NCBI GenBank assembly: GCA_041671505.1
Contig: JBAZBK010000015.1
Coordinates: forward strand, 100,665-164,664
DNA length: 64,000 bases
Direction: 5' to 3'
Origin: JACPDH01 sp041671505
Lineage (GTDB): Bacteria > Acidobacteriota > Thermoanaerobaculia > Gp7-AA8
The position numbers were made by a program, and so were the translations under genes. Shown piece after piece: positions 43,879-55,245 of this stretch (positions within the stretch are counted from its first letter, which is position 1; the number at the start of each line of letters is the position of its first letter). The notes below the pieces were generated by a model. The model was given only the letters and a program-made list of their open reading frames with translations. It had not been told where the DNA came from and did no database searches.

Positions 43879-45516
43879 TCACTTCGCGTCTTCAAAGGCC
43901 GCCCGGAACTTCCCGACGCCCTCGTTCGTGCCGCAGACGAAAATCGCGTCGTTCTCGCCGAGGCTGAAGTTCTCGGGGAAGGATGTCGTGACCTCACCGT
44001 CACGTTCGACGGCGACGACGGAGCAGCCGCCCCTCGCGCGGAGGGTGGCATCGTGCGGATGCCGTCCCGCGAGGCTGCGCGCTTTGATCCTCTGAACCCG
44101 CAGGTGCTGGTAGAGCGACACCGCCTCGTGCCCGAGGAGCCGGTAGGAGAGCATCTGCCCGGAGACCTTCGAGATCGAAAGCGCGAAGTCGGCGCCGGCG
44201 CGATAGATGTTCTCGACGTTTCGCGCGTGGTTGACGCGTGCGATCACGGGTGCCTCTGGGGCGCAATCCTGCACGATCACCGTCGCGAAGAGCGTGGCGT
44301 CGTCGGTGTCGAGCGCGAGGATCACCGCGCGCGCAGTCTCGACTCCCGCGGCGACCAGGACGCTCGGGTCGAGCACGTCGCCGGCGATGTCGACTCCCTT
44401 CCGTTCGACGCGATCGACGACGCGTACCTCTTCGCCCGCGTCGGTGAGGAGCTGATGGACCTTCTGACCGACCTCGCCGAAGCCGGCGACGAGGAAGTGG
44501 CCGCTGCGCCGCAGCGTCGTCGCACCGTCGGCGATCGCGGCGAGCTTCGCGAGGCTCTCGCGACTGCCGACGACGACGAGGATTCCGCGCGGCTCGAGGC
44601 GCATGTCGAGACTCGGCTGTGTCAGAAGGCGTCCGCCGACCCATTGCCCAAGCACGGTGGCGCCACTGCGCGCTCCGATGTCCGATTCCGCGAGCGTGCG
44701 GCCGACCAGCGGGCTCGAAGGGTGAATCCGGAGCTCGTGCAGCTCGACGTGATCGCCGAGCTGCCGGATGCCAGCGAGGCGCGGGCTGATCGCTTCGCTC
44801 GCGCGCGCGGCCAGCGCCGCGGCGAGGATGTGCTTCGGCGTGTAGACCGCCGTGGCGCCTGCGATCTCCATCGGCCGGCGGTGGACCGGGTCCTCCACGA
44901 GCGCGTAAATGGGGCCGTCGAAGCCCATCTGGCGGGCGCGGAGGATCATCGCCGCGTTCTCTTCGTCGGTGCCGTTCGCAACCATCGCCCGCGCGCGCAT
45001 CAGGTGCGCCGCATCGAGCGAGTCTTCTTCGGTGCGGACGAAGATCACCGGCGTTCCCTGCTCCAGCGTGCGTCTCGCCTCCGCCTCGTTCGTCTCGACG
45101 ACCAGGGCGGGAACGCCCGACGAGCCGAGGTTCTCGACGAGCGTCTCGACCGCGGGGCCGAAGCGGTAGACGAGAACGTGATCGCGAAGGTTGTGGTCGG
45201 CTTCGCGCGGGAGACGCTCCTCGAATCGTTCTTCGAGGAACGGGACGAGGTAGATCGGGATTACGAGGAAGACGAAGAAGACGCCGAAGAGCTGGAGGAG
45301 CACCACGTAGAGAACCATTCCGGGATGGTTCCAGTGCGCGTCGGCGCCGTATCCGGTCGTGCTGAGCGTCTCGGCGACGAATTCGAGCGACTGCCAGAAG
45401 TCGCGATGCTTCGCCTCGAACGACTCCATGCCCCACATGTAGACGACCGCGCTGGCGACGAGCATCACCGGCACGGAGAGAAGGAGCAGGAGCAGGCGTT
45501 TCTGCGATCGACGCAT
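43879..45516 (-). CDS. Two-helix potassium channel with tandem RCK (TrkA) domains
   Basis: 545 residues. Membrane helices at about 8-28 and 66-92 flank a pore helix and selectivity filter ETLSTTGYGAD near 48-56, typical of K+ channels. Then two cytoplasmic RCK modules: TrkA-N 1 (about 110-240), TrkA-C (about 250-330, ELRIHPSSPLVGRTLAESDI), TrkA-N 2 with HFLVAGFGEVGQKVHQLL (about 340-470), and a C-terminal TrkA-C-like part. Both RCK domains in one chain resemble BK-type or MthK-like architectures, so a tetramer would form the gating ring. Not a Trk system, since only one pore unit is present. Confidence 0.9.
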   Translation of the reverse strand: MRRSQKRLLLLLLSVPVMLVASAVVYMWGMESFEAKHRDFWQSLEFVAETLSTTGYGADAHWNHPGMVLYVVLLQLFGVFFVFLVIPIYLVPFLEERFEERLPREADHNLRDHVLVYRFGPAVETLVENLGSSGVPALVVETNEAEARRTLEQGTPVIFVRTEEDSLDAAHLMRARAMVANGTDEENAAMILRARQMGFDGPIYALVEDPVHRRPMEIAGATAVYTPKHILAAALAARASEAISPRLAGIRQLGDHVELHELRIHPSSPLVGRTLAESDIGARSGATVLGQWVGGRLLTQPSLDMRLEPRGILVVVGSRESLAKLAAIADGATTLRRSGHFLVAGFGEVGQKVHQLLTDAGEEVRVVDRVERKGVDIAGDVLDPSVLVAAGVETARAVILALDTDDATLFATVIVQDCAPEAPVIARVNHARNVENIYRAGADFALSISKVSGQMLSYRLLGHEAVSLYQHLRVQRIKARSLAGRHPHDATLRARGGCSVVAVERDGEVTTSFPENFSLGENDAIFVCGTNEGVGKFRAAFEDAK

Positions 45517-45549
45517 CGCGAACTCTTGCTGTGAGGATACAGCATGGGG

Positions 45550-45794
45550 GAGTTGTTAGTTTTTAGTTGTTAGTTGTTAGACAGGCAGCGCAGGACGTGC
45601 GGTTTGTCGTAATGAACGGCGGGGTATGCGGTAGTCGTGGGCTCTTGGTTGTCAGTCGTTGGACGGGCAGCGCCGCTGCGCGTGATCGACGCCTTTTCAG
45701 GATGCCGCCCGTCTCCCGCTCCGCGGGTTCAGGGCGACCAATTGCACGGCCTGCGCTGCCTGTCTAACAACTAACAACTAAAAACAAACAACTC
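45550..45794. repeat. Inverted heptad arrays (TTAGTTG / CAACTAA) around 175 bp
   Basis: Left array 45550-45580, ending GTTAGACAGGCAGCG; right array starting CTGTCTAACAACTAACAAC at 45759. Arms extend beyond the heptads (ACAGGCAGCG / GCTGCCTGT). Confidence 0.88.
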
Positions 45795-45802
45795 CTCCGG
45801 GT

Positions 45803-46231
45803 CTACGCATCCGTCCGCTCGCGAATCTCCGCGCGAATCCATCGAAACGCCTGCGCGACGACGCCGATCGAGACTCCGATGAGGACGATCTGGCCGACGT
45901 TCCAGCTGGCGGCGATCGTCACGATCGAGACGGCGAGGGCCGCCGACCAGGCGAGGCGTCCGAGCTTCAGCCGCTCGCGCACGGTCAGCGCATGGAGCGC
46001 GTCGCGGCGCTCCTTCTTCGCGCGGTGCGCCGCGGCAGCGGCGAGGACGTGCTGCTCGTCGATGCCGAGCTCCCGCGCAGTCTCGAGAGCCTGGTCGAGC
46101 GACGCGACGTCGCGCGATTCCTGCCGGCGGCTCGCCTCGCGGAGGATCGCCGCGAGCTCGGCGGGGGTGAAGGTCGCTTCCGCCGCGCTTCGGGCGCGCG
46201 CCGTCGGGGGTGCAGTCGTCAGTGTGGGCAT
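45803..46231 (-). CDS. Two-helix membrane protein with N-terminal helical domain
   Basis: 142 residues: Ala-rich N-terminus, a short helical bundle with TPAELAAILREASRRQE and QALETARELGIDEQHVLAAAA, then a 2TM hairpin (about 85-103 and 108-128). Similar small '2TM-domain' proteins often sit beside kinases; role unknown. The ATG at 46231 was chosen because upstream codons run into the divergent promoter of the kinase gene. Confidence 0.65.
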   Translation of the reverse strand: MPTLTTAPPTARARSAAEATFTPAELAAILREASRRQESRDVASLDQALETARELGIDEQHVLAAAAAHRAKKERRDALHALTVRERLKLGRLAWSAALAVSIVTIAASWNVGQIVLIGVSIGVVAQAFRWIRAEIRERTDA

Positions 46232-46267
46232 CGTCGTAATTGATTTTACGCACCGAACCTCCGGTGG

Positions 46268-46296
46268 TTGCACGGCGACGAGCCCTTGCCTATACA
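46268..46296 (+). promoter_or_regulatory. Sigma70-type promoter of the kinase gene, probably leaderless
   Basis: TTGCAC (46268-46273), 17-base spacer, TATACA (46291-46296). The start codon at 46305 is at the expected transcription start, and no ribosome site is present. Confidence 0.6.
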
Positions 46297-46304
46297 ATTC
46301 CATC

Positions 46305-49210
<2,906 letters not shown>

Positions 49211-49211
<1 letters not shown>

Positions 49212-49501
49212 GCGAGAGGCGAGAGGCGAGAGGCGATAAGCAGGCGATGTGGAGTGCCCCGCGAAGCGGGACGCAGCTTGCGCGCTTCCTCGGCGGAAGC
49301 TGCAGCTTCCGCTCTCCATTGCAGATTACCGAGTGCGTCGCAGCCCACGCCGAAGCTTCGCTTCGGCAAGGAAGAGCGCAAGCTACGCTTGCGCACTCCA
49401 CATAGGCGCTCCGCCTGCTCATCGCCTCTCGCCTTTCGCCTATCGTCCGCCTCTCGCCTCTCACCTCTCGCCCGCCTCTCGCCTTTCGCCTCTCGCCCGG
49501 T
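49211..49501. repeat. Composite: heptad arrays flanking a family-D palindrome
   Basis: GGCGAGA array at 49211-49244. Then a 155-bp palindrome (49248-49402) with ends TGTGGAGTGCC and GCGCACTCCACA and an internal GAAGCTTCGCTTC. Then the inverse array (CGCCTCT/CGCCTTT) at 49424-49501, 20 bp before the next gene. Confidence 0.88.
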
Positions 49502-49520
49502 CTCCGCTACACTCGCCCCC

Positions 49521-50630
49521 ATGAACGACAACTCCGAGCGCTCCACGAGCGAGCTCCATTCGTCCATCCGGCACAGCTGGATTCCGGTCGTCGGCTTCTT
49601 CGCGATCGCGGTGCTGGTCGCGGCGCTGACGGTGCGGATCTTCCTCCCGTTCATTACGCCGATCCTGCTCGCGGGGATCCTGGTGTCGTTTACCTATTCG
49701 AAGTACGACAGGATGCGGGTGCGAGTCGGCGACCGGCCGACGCTCGCCGCGGCGCTGATGATCACCGGATTGACTCTGCTCGTGGTGCTTCCCGGCCTCG
49801 TGCTCACCGCACTGCTGGTCCAGGAGGCGAGCGGAATCGTCCAGTCACTGCAGGGCGCCGACGTGATGCAGAAAGTCGAATCGCTGCAGATCGAGACGCG
49901 CGTGCACGACATCGCGGCGAAGATTCCAGGCGTCGACGCCTCGAAAGTCAATCTGCCGGCGCTCGGCGTCACCGCGGCGAAGAAGGTATCGGGCTTCATC
50001 GCAGGCAGAGGCGCCCAGGTCTTCTCCTCCGTGCTCGACATCGTCGTCGGGCTCTTCCTCATGATTCTTGCCGCGACCTGGTTCTACACCGAGGGAAAGT
50101 GGCTCGTCGCACAGCTCGAGGAGCTGTCGCCGCTCAAGCGGAACCAGACGAAGGAGATTTTCGGGAAGGTGAGGGGAGTGATCGACGCGACGCTACGCGG
50201 CCAGGTGCTCACGGCGCTCGCGCAGGGGGCGCTGACTGGTATCGGATGCGCGATCGCCGGCGTGCCTGGCTCGTTCCTGTGGGGCGCCGTCGCGACGGTG
50301 ACGTCGCTCATCCCGATGGTCGGCGCCGGCCTCGTCTGGATTCCGGCCGCGGTGTACTTGTTTTACAGCCACGGAGTCGACTGGCACGCGATCTTTCTCG
50401 TCGGCTGGGGCGTGCTCGTCGTCGGCACGATCGACAACATCATTCGCCCTCTCGTCATGAAGGGCGACACCGCGATGTCGGGCATCGTGCTGATCTTCTC
50501 GATCCTCGGCGGGATGAAGCTCTTCGGAATCCTCGGCATCCTTCTCGGCCCGCTCGTCCTCGTCGTCTTCGTCACCGTCGTCGGCTTCTACCGCGAGATG
50601 TTCGTCGACGAGATCGAAGCGAGCGAGTAG
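49521..50630 (+). CDS. AI-2E family (PerM/TqsA-like) membrane permease
   Basis: 369 residues with about eight membrane helices: pairs at 20-60 and 73-100, a soluble segment (about 105-155), then helices from 160 onward, including PGSFLWGAVATVTSLIPMVGAG and IDNIIRPLVMKG, the family signature. Members are trimeric exporters of varied solutes, including autoinducer-2 or Na+ exchange; no substrate can be deduced. No clear ribosome site, as repeat DNA occupies the upstream region. Confidence 0.9.
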   Translation: MNDNSERSTSELHSSIRHSWIPVVGFFAIAVLVAALTVRIFLPFITPILLAGILVSFTYSKYDRMRVRVGDRPTLAAALMITGLTLLVVLPGLVLTALLVQEASGIVQSLQGADVMQKVESLQIETRVHDIAAKIPGVDASKVNLPALGVTAAKKVSGFIAGRGAQVFSSVLDIVVGLFLMILAATWFYTEGKWLVAQLEELSPLKRNQTKEIFGKVRGVIDATLRGQVLTALAQGALTGIGCAIAGVPGSFLWGAVATVTSLIPMVGAGLVWIPAAVYLFYSHGVDWHAIFLVGWGVLVVGTIDNIIRPLVMKGDTAMSGIVLIFSILGGMKLFGILGILLGPLVLVVFVTVVGFYREMFVDEIEASE

Positions 50631-50640
50631 GGGGAGGATT

Positions 50641-50777
50641 TCAGATTTCGCAGCGATTGTTAGGCGCTGGCTCAGCTGTCAGGTGTCGTTCGATACTCAG
50701 GCTTCCACCAGAGCGTCAGTAGATCTTTCGACCTCGGCATCTAACTCCGAAATCCGAGATCCCAAATCCGAAATCGG
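50641..50777. repeat. Inverted heptad units (GATTTCN / CCGAAAT)
   Basis: GATTTCA, GATTTCG near 50639-50652, and CCGAAAT, CCGAGAT, CCCAAAT, CCGAAAT at 50747-50774, between the convergent permease and Hsp20 genes. Confidence 0.75.
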
Positions 50778-50778
50778 C

Positions 50779-51216
50779 TCAGTCTTTGATTTCGATCCTG
50801 ATCTGCCGCGGCTTCGTCTCCGAGCGTTTCGGCATCGTCAGCTCCAGGACGCCGCGCTCGTAGTGCGCCGAGATCGACTCGGCGTCGACGCTGCGGGGAA
50901 GCGTGAAGGTGCGCATGAAGCTGCCGTAGGCCCGCTCGATGCGGTGGTAGCTCTGATCCGATTCCTTCTCGAAATTCTTCTCGCCGCGAAGCGTGAGAAT
51001 GCCTCCCTCCACGTGAACCTCGATCGCCTCCTCCAACACGCCGGGGATCTCGGCACGGAGCACGATCGCGTCGGCGGTCTCGATGATGTCGCACGGCGGC
51101 GTCCATTGCCCCGACACGAGCTGGTCGTCGTCGTCGAGACCGGGGCCGAACATTCTGTTGAGGCGATCCTGGAGTCTGAGAAGTTCGTGCGCTGAGTTCC
51201 AGCGACCTGCACCCAT
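50779..51216 (-). CDS. Hsp20/alpha-crystallin small heat-shock protein
   Basis: 145 residues. Alpha-crystallin domain at about 40-135: WTPPCDIIETADAIVLRAEIPG, GILTLRGEKN, YGSFMRTFTLPRSVD, and the closing YERGVLELTMPK with KPRQIRIEI at the end. ATP-independent holdase. The IxI-type C-terminal motif is represented by IRIEI. AGGAGG lies before the ATG at 51216; the long open frame upstream is repeat DNA. No CIRCE element is seen upstream. Confidence 0.93.
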   Translation of the reverse strand: MGAGRWNSAHELLRLQDRLNRMFGPGLDDDDQLVSGQWTPPCDIIETADAIVLRAEIPGVLEEAIEVHVEGGILTLRGEKNFEKESDQSYHRIERAYGSFMRTFTLPRSVDAESISAHYERGVLELTMPKRSETKPRQIRIEIKD

Positions 51217-51363
51217 CGTTGCCTCCTGCCGCGGCGGCACTCCGGGACGCTCTCCGTCCTCGGGGCTCGCCGGGTCCGCAGTGGTCAATTCTATCAGCGT
51301 GAGGGACAGGGGGCGGCGAGTGACGGTACCGGAGCAGGTGACCCTCGACGTCGGCTCACGGTT

Positions 51364-51470
51364 GGCATCCCGGAGGGATGCCAGAAGGTAGCCGGGGGTC
51401 GGCCCGCGCAGCGGGGAGACCCCCGGAATCGGAGATAACGACAGTGCGCACCCCGGCAGGGGTGCCAGCG
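51364..51470 (+). repeat. Multi-hairpin repeat, family B copy 4
   Basis: GGCATCCCGGAGGGATGCC, AGAAGGTAGCCGGGGGTCG, GCACCCCGGCAGGGGTGC. Confidence 0.85.
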
Positions 51471-51491
51471 ACCGGATTGATGCTCGCGATC

Positions 51492-51593
51492 TGGCACCCC
51501 GCCGGGGTGCGGATCGCCTTGCGCTCGCGAACCCCGGGTCGCCCCGCTTCGCGAGGCGACCCGGGGCTACCTTCTTGCACGCCTCCGGCGTGC
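51492..51593 (-). repeat. Multi-hairpin repeat, family B copy 5 (reverse)
   Basis: TGGCACCCCGCCGGGGTGC, CCCCGGGTCG / CGACCCGGGG, GCACGCCTCCGGCGTGC. It is inverted relative to copy 4, 21 bp away. Confidence 0.85.
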
Positions 51594-51655
51594 GGTTCGA
51601 CGCCGGATTGGACACTGTTTCGCTCCGGCCTGACATTGAAAGGCACACCCCAGCC

Positions 51656-51685
51656 TTGCCAAGCAATAAGTATGGCAATATACTT
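51656..51685 (+). promoter_or_regulatory. padR promoter with overlapping palindromic operator
   Basis: -35 TTGCCA (51656-51661), 17-base spacer, -10 TATACT (51679-51684). The perfect inverted repeat AAGTAT-GGCAAT-ATACTT (51668-51685) covers the -10 box, a typical autorepression site for PadR proteins. Confidence 0.75.
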
Positions 51686-51734
51686 TGTGCAACTAAGTAC
51701 ACAGCCACGCGTACTAACAACCGAGGTGACCCCG

Positions 51735-52094
51735 ATGGCGCAGATCGAGCCGTTCGACAGGGAGATGAAGCGGGGGACTCTGGAGCTCCTGCTGCTCCGC
51801 CTCGTGCGGGAGCGGAGAAGCTACGGATACGAGCTCGCGAGCGATCTCAACGGCCGGAGCGGCGGGTGGATCGACCTGAAGGAAGGGACGCTCTACCCGG
51901 TGCTCTACAGGCTCGAAGACCAGGGCCTCATCGCCGCGGAATGGGATCCGCCGGCGCGAGGTGTTCCGCGCAAGTACTACAAGATCACGGCGAAAGGCCG
52001 GAAACGTCTCGACGAGCTGACGGAGAGCTGGCGCGCTTGGGTGCGCGTGGTCAACGAGGTGCTCGAGAGCTCAGGTGAAGGAGGAAAGCAGTGA
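51735..52094 (+). CDS. PadR-family transcriptional regulator
   Basis: 119 residues, PadR subfamily-2 size. Winged helix with KRGTLELLLLRLVRERRSYGYELASDL, LKEGTLYPVLYRLEDQGLI and YYKITAKGRKRLDEL, then a short C-terminal dimer helix. Represses its own promoter and the downstream gene in most known cases. GAGG precedes the ATG at 51735. The stop codon overlaps the RDD gene start (GTGA). Confidence 0.93.
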   Translation: MAQIEPFDREMKRGTLELLLLRLVRERRSYGYELASDLNGRSGGWIDLKEGTLYPVLYRLEDQGLIAAEWDPPARGVPRKYYKITAKGRKRLDELTESWRAWVRVVNEVLESSGEGGKQ

Positions 52095-52792
52095 GACAGA
52101 GGGACCGGTACATCGAGGAAGTGATGCGAATGGTCGTCGCGACGCGCGAGGACCGGGAGCGGTTTGCGTCGGACCTTCGGATGCACTTCGAGGAAGGATT
52201 CTCCCGCGGCCAGACGGCGGCGGAGGTCATCTTCAAGCTTGGAACGGCGGAAGCCGTCGCCGATGCGTTCAACGCGGAGAGACAGCTGGAGTACGCCACC
52301 GTATGGCGTCGTCTCGCCGCGTTCTTCGCCGACATGATCATCTTCGTCGTCGCGGCGATTCCTGTGGTCGCGACGGTCGTCGCGATCGAGACGCACGTTT
52401 TGCCCGACACGGTAGGCTTCGCGTTGATGGCGATCTGCGCGCTCGCGATTTTCGGTCTCTCGCTCGCGTACTTCCCGCTCGCCGAAACACGCTTCGGGAT
52501 GACTCTCGGCAAGAGGCTGATGAAGCTCCGCGTGATCGACGAATCGGGCGGGCCGATCCAGCTCCGCCAGGCGGTCATCCGCAGGCTCTCGTTCTACTTC
52601 GATCTCCTCGCGGTCGACGCGCTCTTCATCTTCTTCAATCCGAAGCGGCAGCGCGCGCTCGACATCGTCGCGAAGACGGTGGTGATCGAGGAGCCGGGAG
52701 AAGTGGTTCCGGCCTGGGCGTGGTTTCTCGGCTACGGCGGCTGGCTCGCCCTCGCCATCGCGATCGCCGCGGTGGCGCTGCCGTATTTCTAG
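52091..52792 (+). CDS. RDD-family membrane protein with DUF1700-like N-terminus
   Basis: 233 residues. A soluble helical lead (about 1-70: RYIEEVMRMVVATREDRERF, TAAEVIFKLGTAEAVADAF) resembles the DUF1700/HAAS domain usually encoded next to PadR regulators. Then an RDD domain (about 72-200) with WRRLAAFFADMII, FGMTLGKRLMKLRVID and RRLSFYFDLLAVDALF, and a last helix at 210-230. RDD proteins are proposed ion or solute transporters. Starts at GTG with AAGGAGG upstream. Confidence 0.88.
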   Translation: MRQRDRYIEEVMRMVVATREDRERFASDLRMHFEEGFSRGQTAAEVIFKLGTAEAVADAFNAERQLEYATVWRRLAAFFADMIIFVVAAIPVVATVVAIETHVLPDTVGFALMAICALAIFGLSLAYFPLAETRFGMTLGKRLMKLRVIDESGGPIQLRQAVIRRLSFYFDLLAVDALFIFFNPKRQRALDIVAKTVVIEEPGEVVPAWAWFLGYGGWLALAIAIAAVALPYF

Positions 52793-52803
52793 AGCGAGGC
52801 TTG

Positions 52804-52925
52804 TGTGGCGCAGGCACTCCTGCCTGCGCGCGGCGCGAAGCGCCGCGTCGTGTTGCGCACCGAGGACGGTGACGAGGAGGGCGAGTCGCCTTCGGCGACG
52901 CGCAGGCAAGAGTGCCTGCGCCACA
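52804..52925. repeat. Palindrome, family E
   Basis: Arms TGTGGCGCAGGCACTC and GAGTGCCTGCGCCACA with internal CGCGGCGCGAAGCGCCGCG and GTCGCCTTCGGCGAC. It lies between the convergent RDD and hyf-like genes and could end both transcripts. Confidence 0.8.
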
Positions 52926-52946
52926 CTGGAGGAGTGCAGCCCCGCC

Positions 52947-53720
52947 TCAGCGCCCCGTTTCAATCCGCCCTAACAACCTCAGCAACCCGTCGAGAATCGT
53001 GAGCGGGTGAGGCGGGCAGCCTGCGATGAAGAGATCGACCGGGACCACCGACTCGGCGCCGCCGTGCTGTTCGGGGCTGCCGGCGTAGATGCCGCCCGAG
53101 ATCGCGCAGGCGCCGATGGCGATCACGATCTTCGGTTCCGGCACCGCGTCGTAGGTCTTCTTCAACGCGAGGCGCATGTTCTCCGTCACCGGCCCTAACA
53201 CGACGAGGCCGTCGGCGTGACGCGGCGAGGCGACGTACTGGATGCCGAACCTCCCCAGGTCCCATCCGATCGTCCCGAGGACGTTGACGTCGGAAGCGCA
53301 GCCGTTGCAGTCGCCGGCGCTGACGACCCGGAGCTTGAGCGAGCGGCCGAAGAGGCTCTTCATCTTCCCGTCGAGCGCCGCAGCGAGGCGAAGCTCCTCG
53401 CCCGACCCCAGCTTCAGGTCGTCGCGCGAGCGGACCGACAAACGATAGTCGTCGGAGTACGTGATCGCCTTCTCGGGGCAGGCGGTCTCGCACTCGGGGC
53501 AGAAGATGCAGCGCCCCAGGTCGATCGCCGGTTTGCCGCCGTCAAAGGTGATCGCATCGGTCGGACATGCCTCGGCGCACTTGCGGCAGCCGTCAGGGCA
53601 GTTCGAGGCGTCGATCGTCGGCGCGCCGCGGAAGTGCTCCGGCATCGCCGGAGGCGGACCGGCGGGATAGCGCATCGTGCGATGTCGCTGCTGTGCCCGT
53701 GCGAGAAGTATTTTCAGCAT
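52947..53720 (-). CDS. Hyf/complex-I-like Fe-S subunit: ferredoxin domain fused to NuoB/HycG domain
   Basis: 257 residues. The N-terminal part (about 30-95) carries two 4Fe-4S sites (CPDGCRKCAEACP and CIFCPECETACP), equal to HyfH/NuoI. The C-terminal part (about 115-257) is a NuoB/HyfI-like domain with the proximal-cluster cysteines in DCNGCASDVN, GACAISGG and AGCPPHP. Thus HyfH and HyfI functions sit in one chain. It would take electrons in and pass them to the large subunit at the membrane. Last gene of the nine-gene operon; GGAAG upstream of the ATG at 53720. Confidence 0.9.
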   Translation of the reverse strand: MLKILLARAQQRHRTMRYPAGPPPAMPEHFRGAPTIDASNCPDGCRKCAEACPTDAITFDGGKPAIDLGRCIFCPECETACPEKAITYSDDYRLSVRSRDDLKLGSGEELRLAAALDGKMKSLFGRSLKLRVVSAGDCNGCASDVNVLGTIGWDLGRFGIQYVASPRHADGLVVLGPVTENMRLALKKTYDAVPEPKIVIAIGACAISGGIYAGSPEQHGGAESVVPVDLFIAGCPPHPLTILDGLLRLLGRIETGR

Positions 53721-53731
53721 CGTCGCTCTTC

Positions 53732-55240
53732 CTACAGATCGTGGCCGCAGTACGAGAGGTTGAAGCTCTTGTTGCAGAGCGGGAAGTCGGAGATCTGACC
53801 CCCGCGGAGTGCGAGCGCGAGCCCGAACCAGTTGTGGAACGACGGGTCGGTGATCTTGTAGCGCGCGATCGCGCCGTCGGTTCCGGTGATGGCAACGTGG
53901 CAGATCTCGCCGCGCCACCCTTCGGTCATCGACACGACGATCGAGTCGGCCGCGAGCGTCCCCGTCGCGACACGCACCGGCGTCGAGGGCAACGTGCGGA
54001 GCTGCGCCGCGACGAATTCCGCAGAGCGCTGCAGCTCGAGCCAGCGGACGAAGGCGCGCGAATTCACGTCGCCGTGATGCGCCGTCATCACCGGGAGATG
54101 CACGAAGCGGTAGATGCCGAACGGGAAGTCGTGCCTCACGTCGATCGACCTCCCGCACGCTCTCGCTGCCACACCGACGAGCCCGATCTCCTCGGCGACG
54201 TCCGACTCGACGACGCCGGTCGTCTCGAAGCGTTCCATCACCGTCGGCGTCTCCCAGAGGAGCGCGATCGCGCCCTTCGCGTCATGCGTCGCGGTTTCCA
54301 GGCGTTCCAGGAGCGAGGCGATGCGCGACGGGTCGATGTCGAACGTCACGCCGCCCGGCCTTACGAGACCGCGCCCGAAGCGCGAGCCGCAAAGCTCGGC
54401 GCTCAGATTAAGGTAGTCGCCGCGGATGCGTCCGCAGAACGACGCGGTCGGCAGGAACGCGACGTCGCCCGCGAGCGCGCCGAGGTCGCCGACATGGTTC
54501 GCGAGCCGCTCGAGCTCGAGCGCGATGCCGCGGATCGCGTGCGCGCGCGCCGGCGGCTTCGTGCCGCCGAGCGATTCGATCGCCTGTGCCCACGCGATCG
54601 TGTGCCCGATCGTCGTGTCACCCGCGGCCGTCTCCATGAAGTGTACCGACCGCTTGTCGGGCCCTCCAACCATTGCCCGCTCGATGCCGCGGTGCTGGTA
54701 GCCTAACGCGATCTCGAGATGGAAGACCTGCTCGCCGTGGCACTGGAAGCGGAAGTGTCCCGGCTCGATGACCCCGGCGTGGACCGGGCCGACGGCGACT
54801 TCGTGGACCTCTTCCCCCTCGACCCGGTAGAAGTCGGTGACGCCCGGCGCAGGCGGTGGAGCCGTCGCGCCCGATCCGCGCCACGGCTTCTGATAGCGCA
54901 CCGGCTTGAGCCACGGATGTCCTTCCGGCGTGACTGCGAACTGCTCCGCGATCTCGCGCTCGAACATGTGCGCCTGCGGGCAGCCGGTGGTGAGCGACTC
55001 CCACGAGTCGCCGTCGAGCCGCGTCCGGATGAGGCCGAGCTCGCTCGTCTCGTCCGATGCCACCACCGCGACGAGCTCGACGGCGCCATCGGCTTCGCGG
55101 CCGAATAGCGATGCGATGCGGCAGCCGTCGTCAATCACCGCTTCGATCACCGCGGTGCGGAACTCAGGCGTGCCGACGAGCGGCACCTCGGCGAGGAGTG
55201 CGCTCTGGGCGTTGCGTCGTGCGAGGAATCGTCGGTTCAT
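53732..55240 (-). CDS. Hyf-like large subunit (NuoC-NuoD fusion) without nickel ligands
   Basis: 502 residues from the ATG at 55240 (GGAG upstream; the GTG at 55249 overlaps the previous stop). N-terminal NuoC-like domain (about 1-145), C-terminal NuoD/HyfG-like domain. Where [NiFe] enzymes have the RxCGxC and DPCxxC pairs, this protein reads METAAGDTTIGHT and ITDPSFHNW. No nickel ligands remain, so it cannot be a hydrogenase of the usual kind. The C-terminal end DFPLCNKSFNLSYCGHDL is complex-I-like. Probable role: ion-pump-coupled electron transfer to an unknown acceptor. Confidence 0.9.
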   Translation of the reverse strand: MNRRFLARRNAQSALLAEVPLVGTPEFRTAVIEAVIDDGCRIASLFGREADGAVELVAVVASDETSELGLIRTRLDGDSWESLTTGCPQAHMFEREIAEQFAVTPEGHPWLKPVRYQKPWRGSGATAPPPAPGVTDFYRVEGEEVHEVAVGPVHAGVIEPGHFRFQCHGEQVFHLEIALGYQHRGIERAMVGGPDKRSVHFMETAAGDTTIGHTIAWAQAIESLGGTKPPARAHAIRGIALELERLANHVGDLGALAGDVAFLPTASFCGRIRGDYLNLSAELCGSRFGRGLVRPGGVTFDIDPSRIASLLERLETATHDAKGAIALLWETPTVMERFETTGVVESDVAEEIGLVGVAARACGRSIDVRHDFPFGIYRFVHLPVMTAHHGDVNSRAFVRWLELQRSAEFVAAQLRTLPSTPVRVATGTLAADSIVVSMTEGWRGEICHVAITGTDGAIARYKITDPSFHNWFGLALALRGGQISDFPLCNKSFNLSYCGHDL

Positions 55241-55245
55241 CGTCG

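Noticed and set aside
43879..45516. Trk/Ktr potassium uptake subunit
   Set aside because: One pore unit with the TTGYG filter in a two-helix layout and RCK domains in the same chain means a channel, not TrkH or free TrkA.
53732..55240. [NiFe]-hydrogenase large subunit
   Set aside because: Both nickel-binding cysteine pairs are missing, and no maturation genes accompany it.
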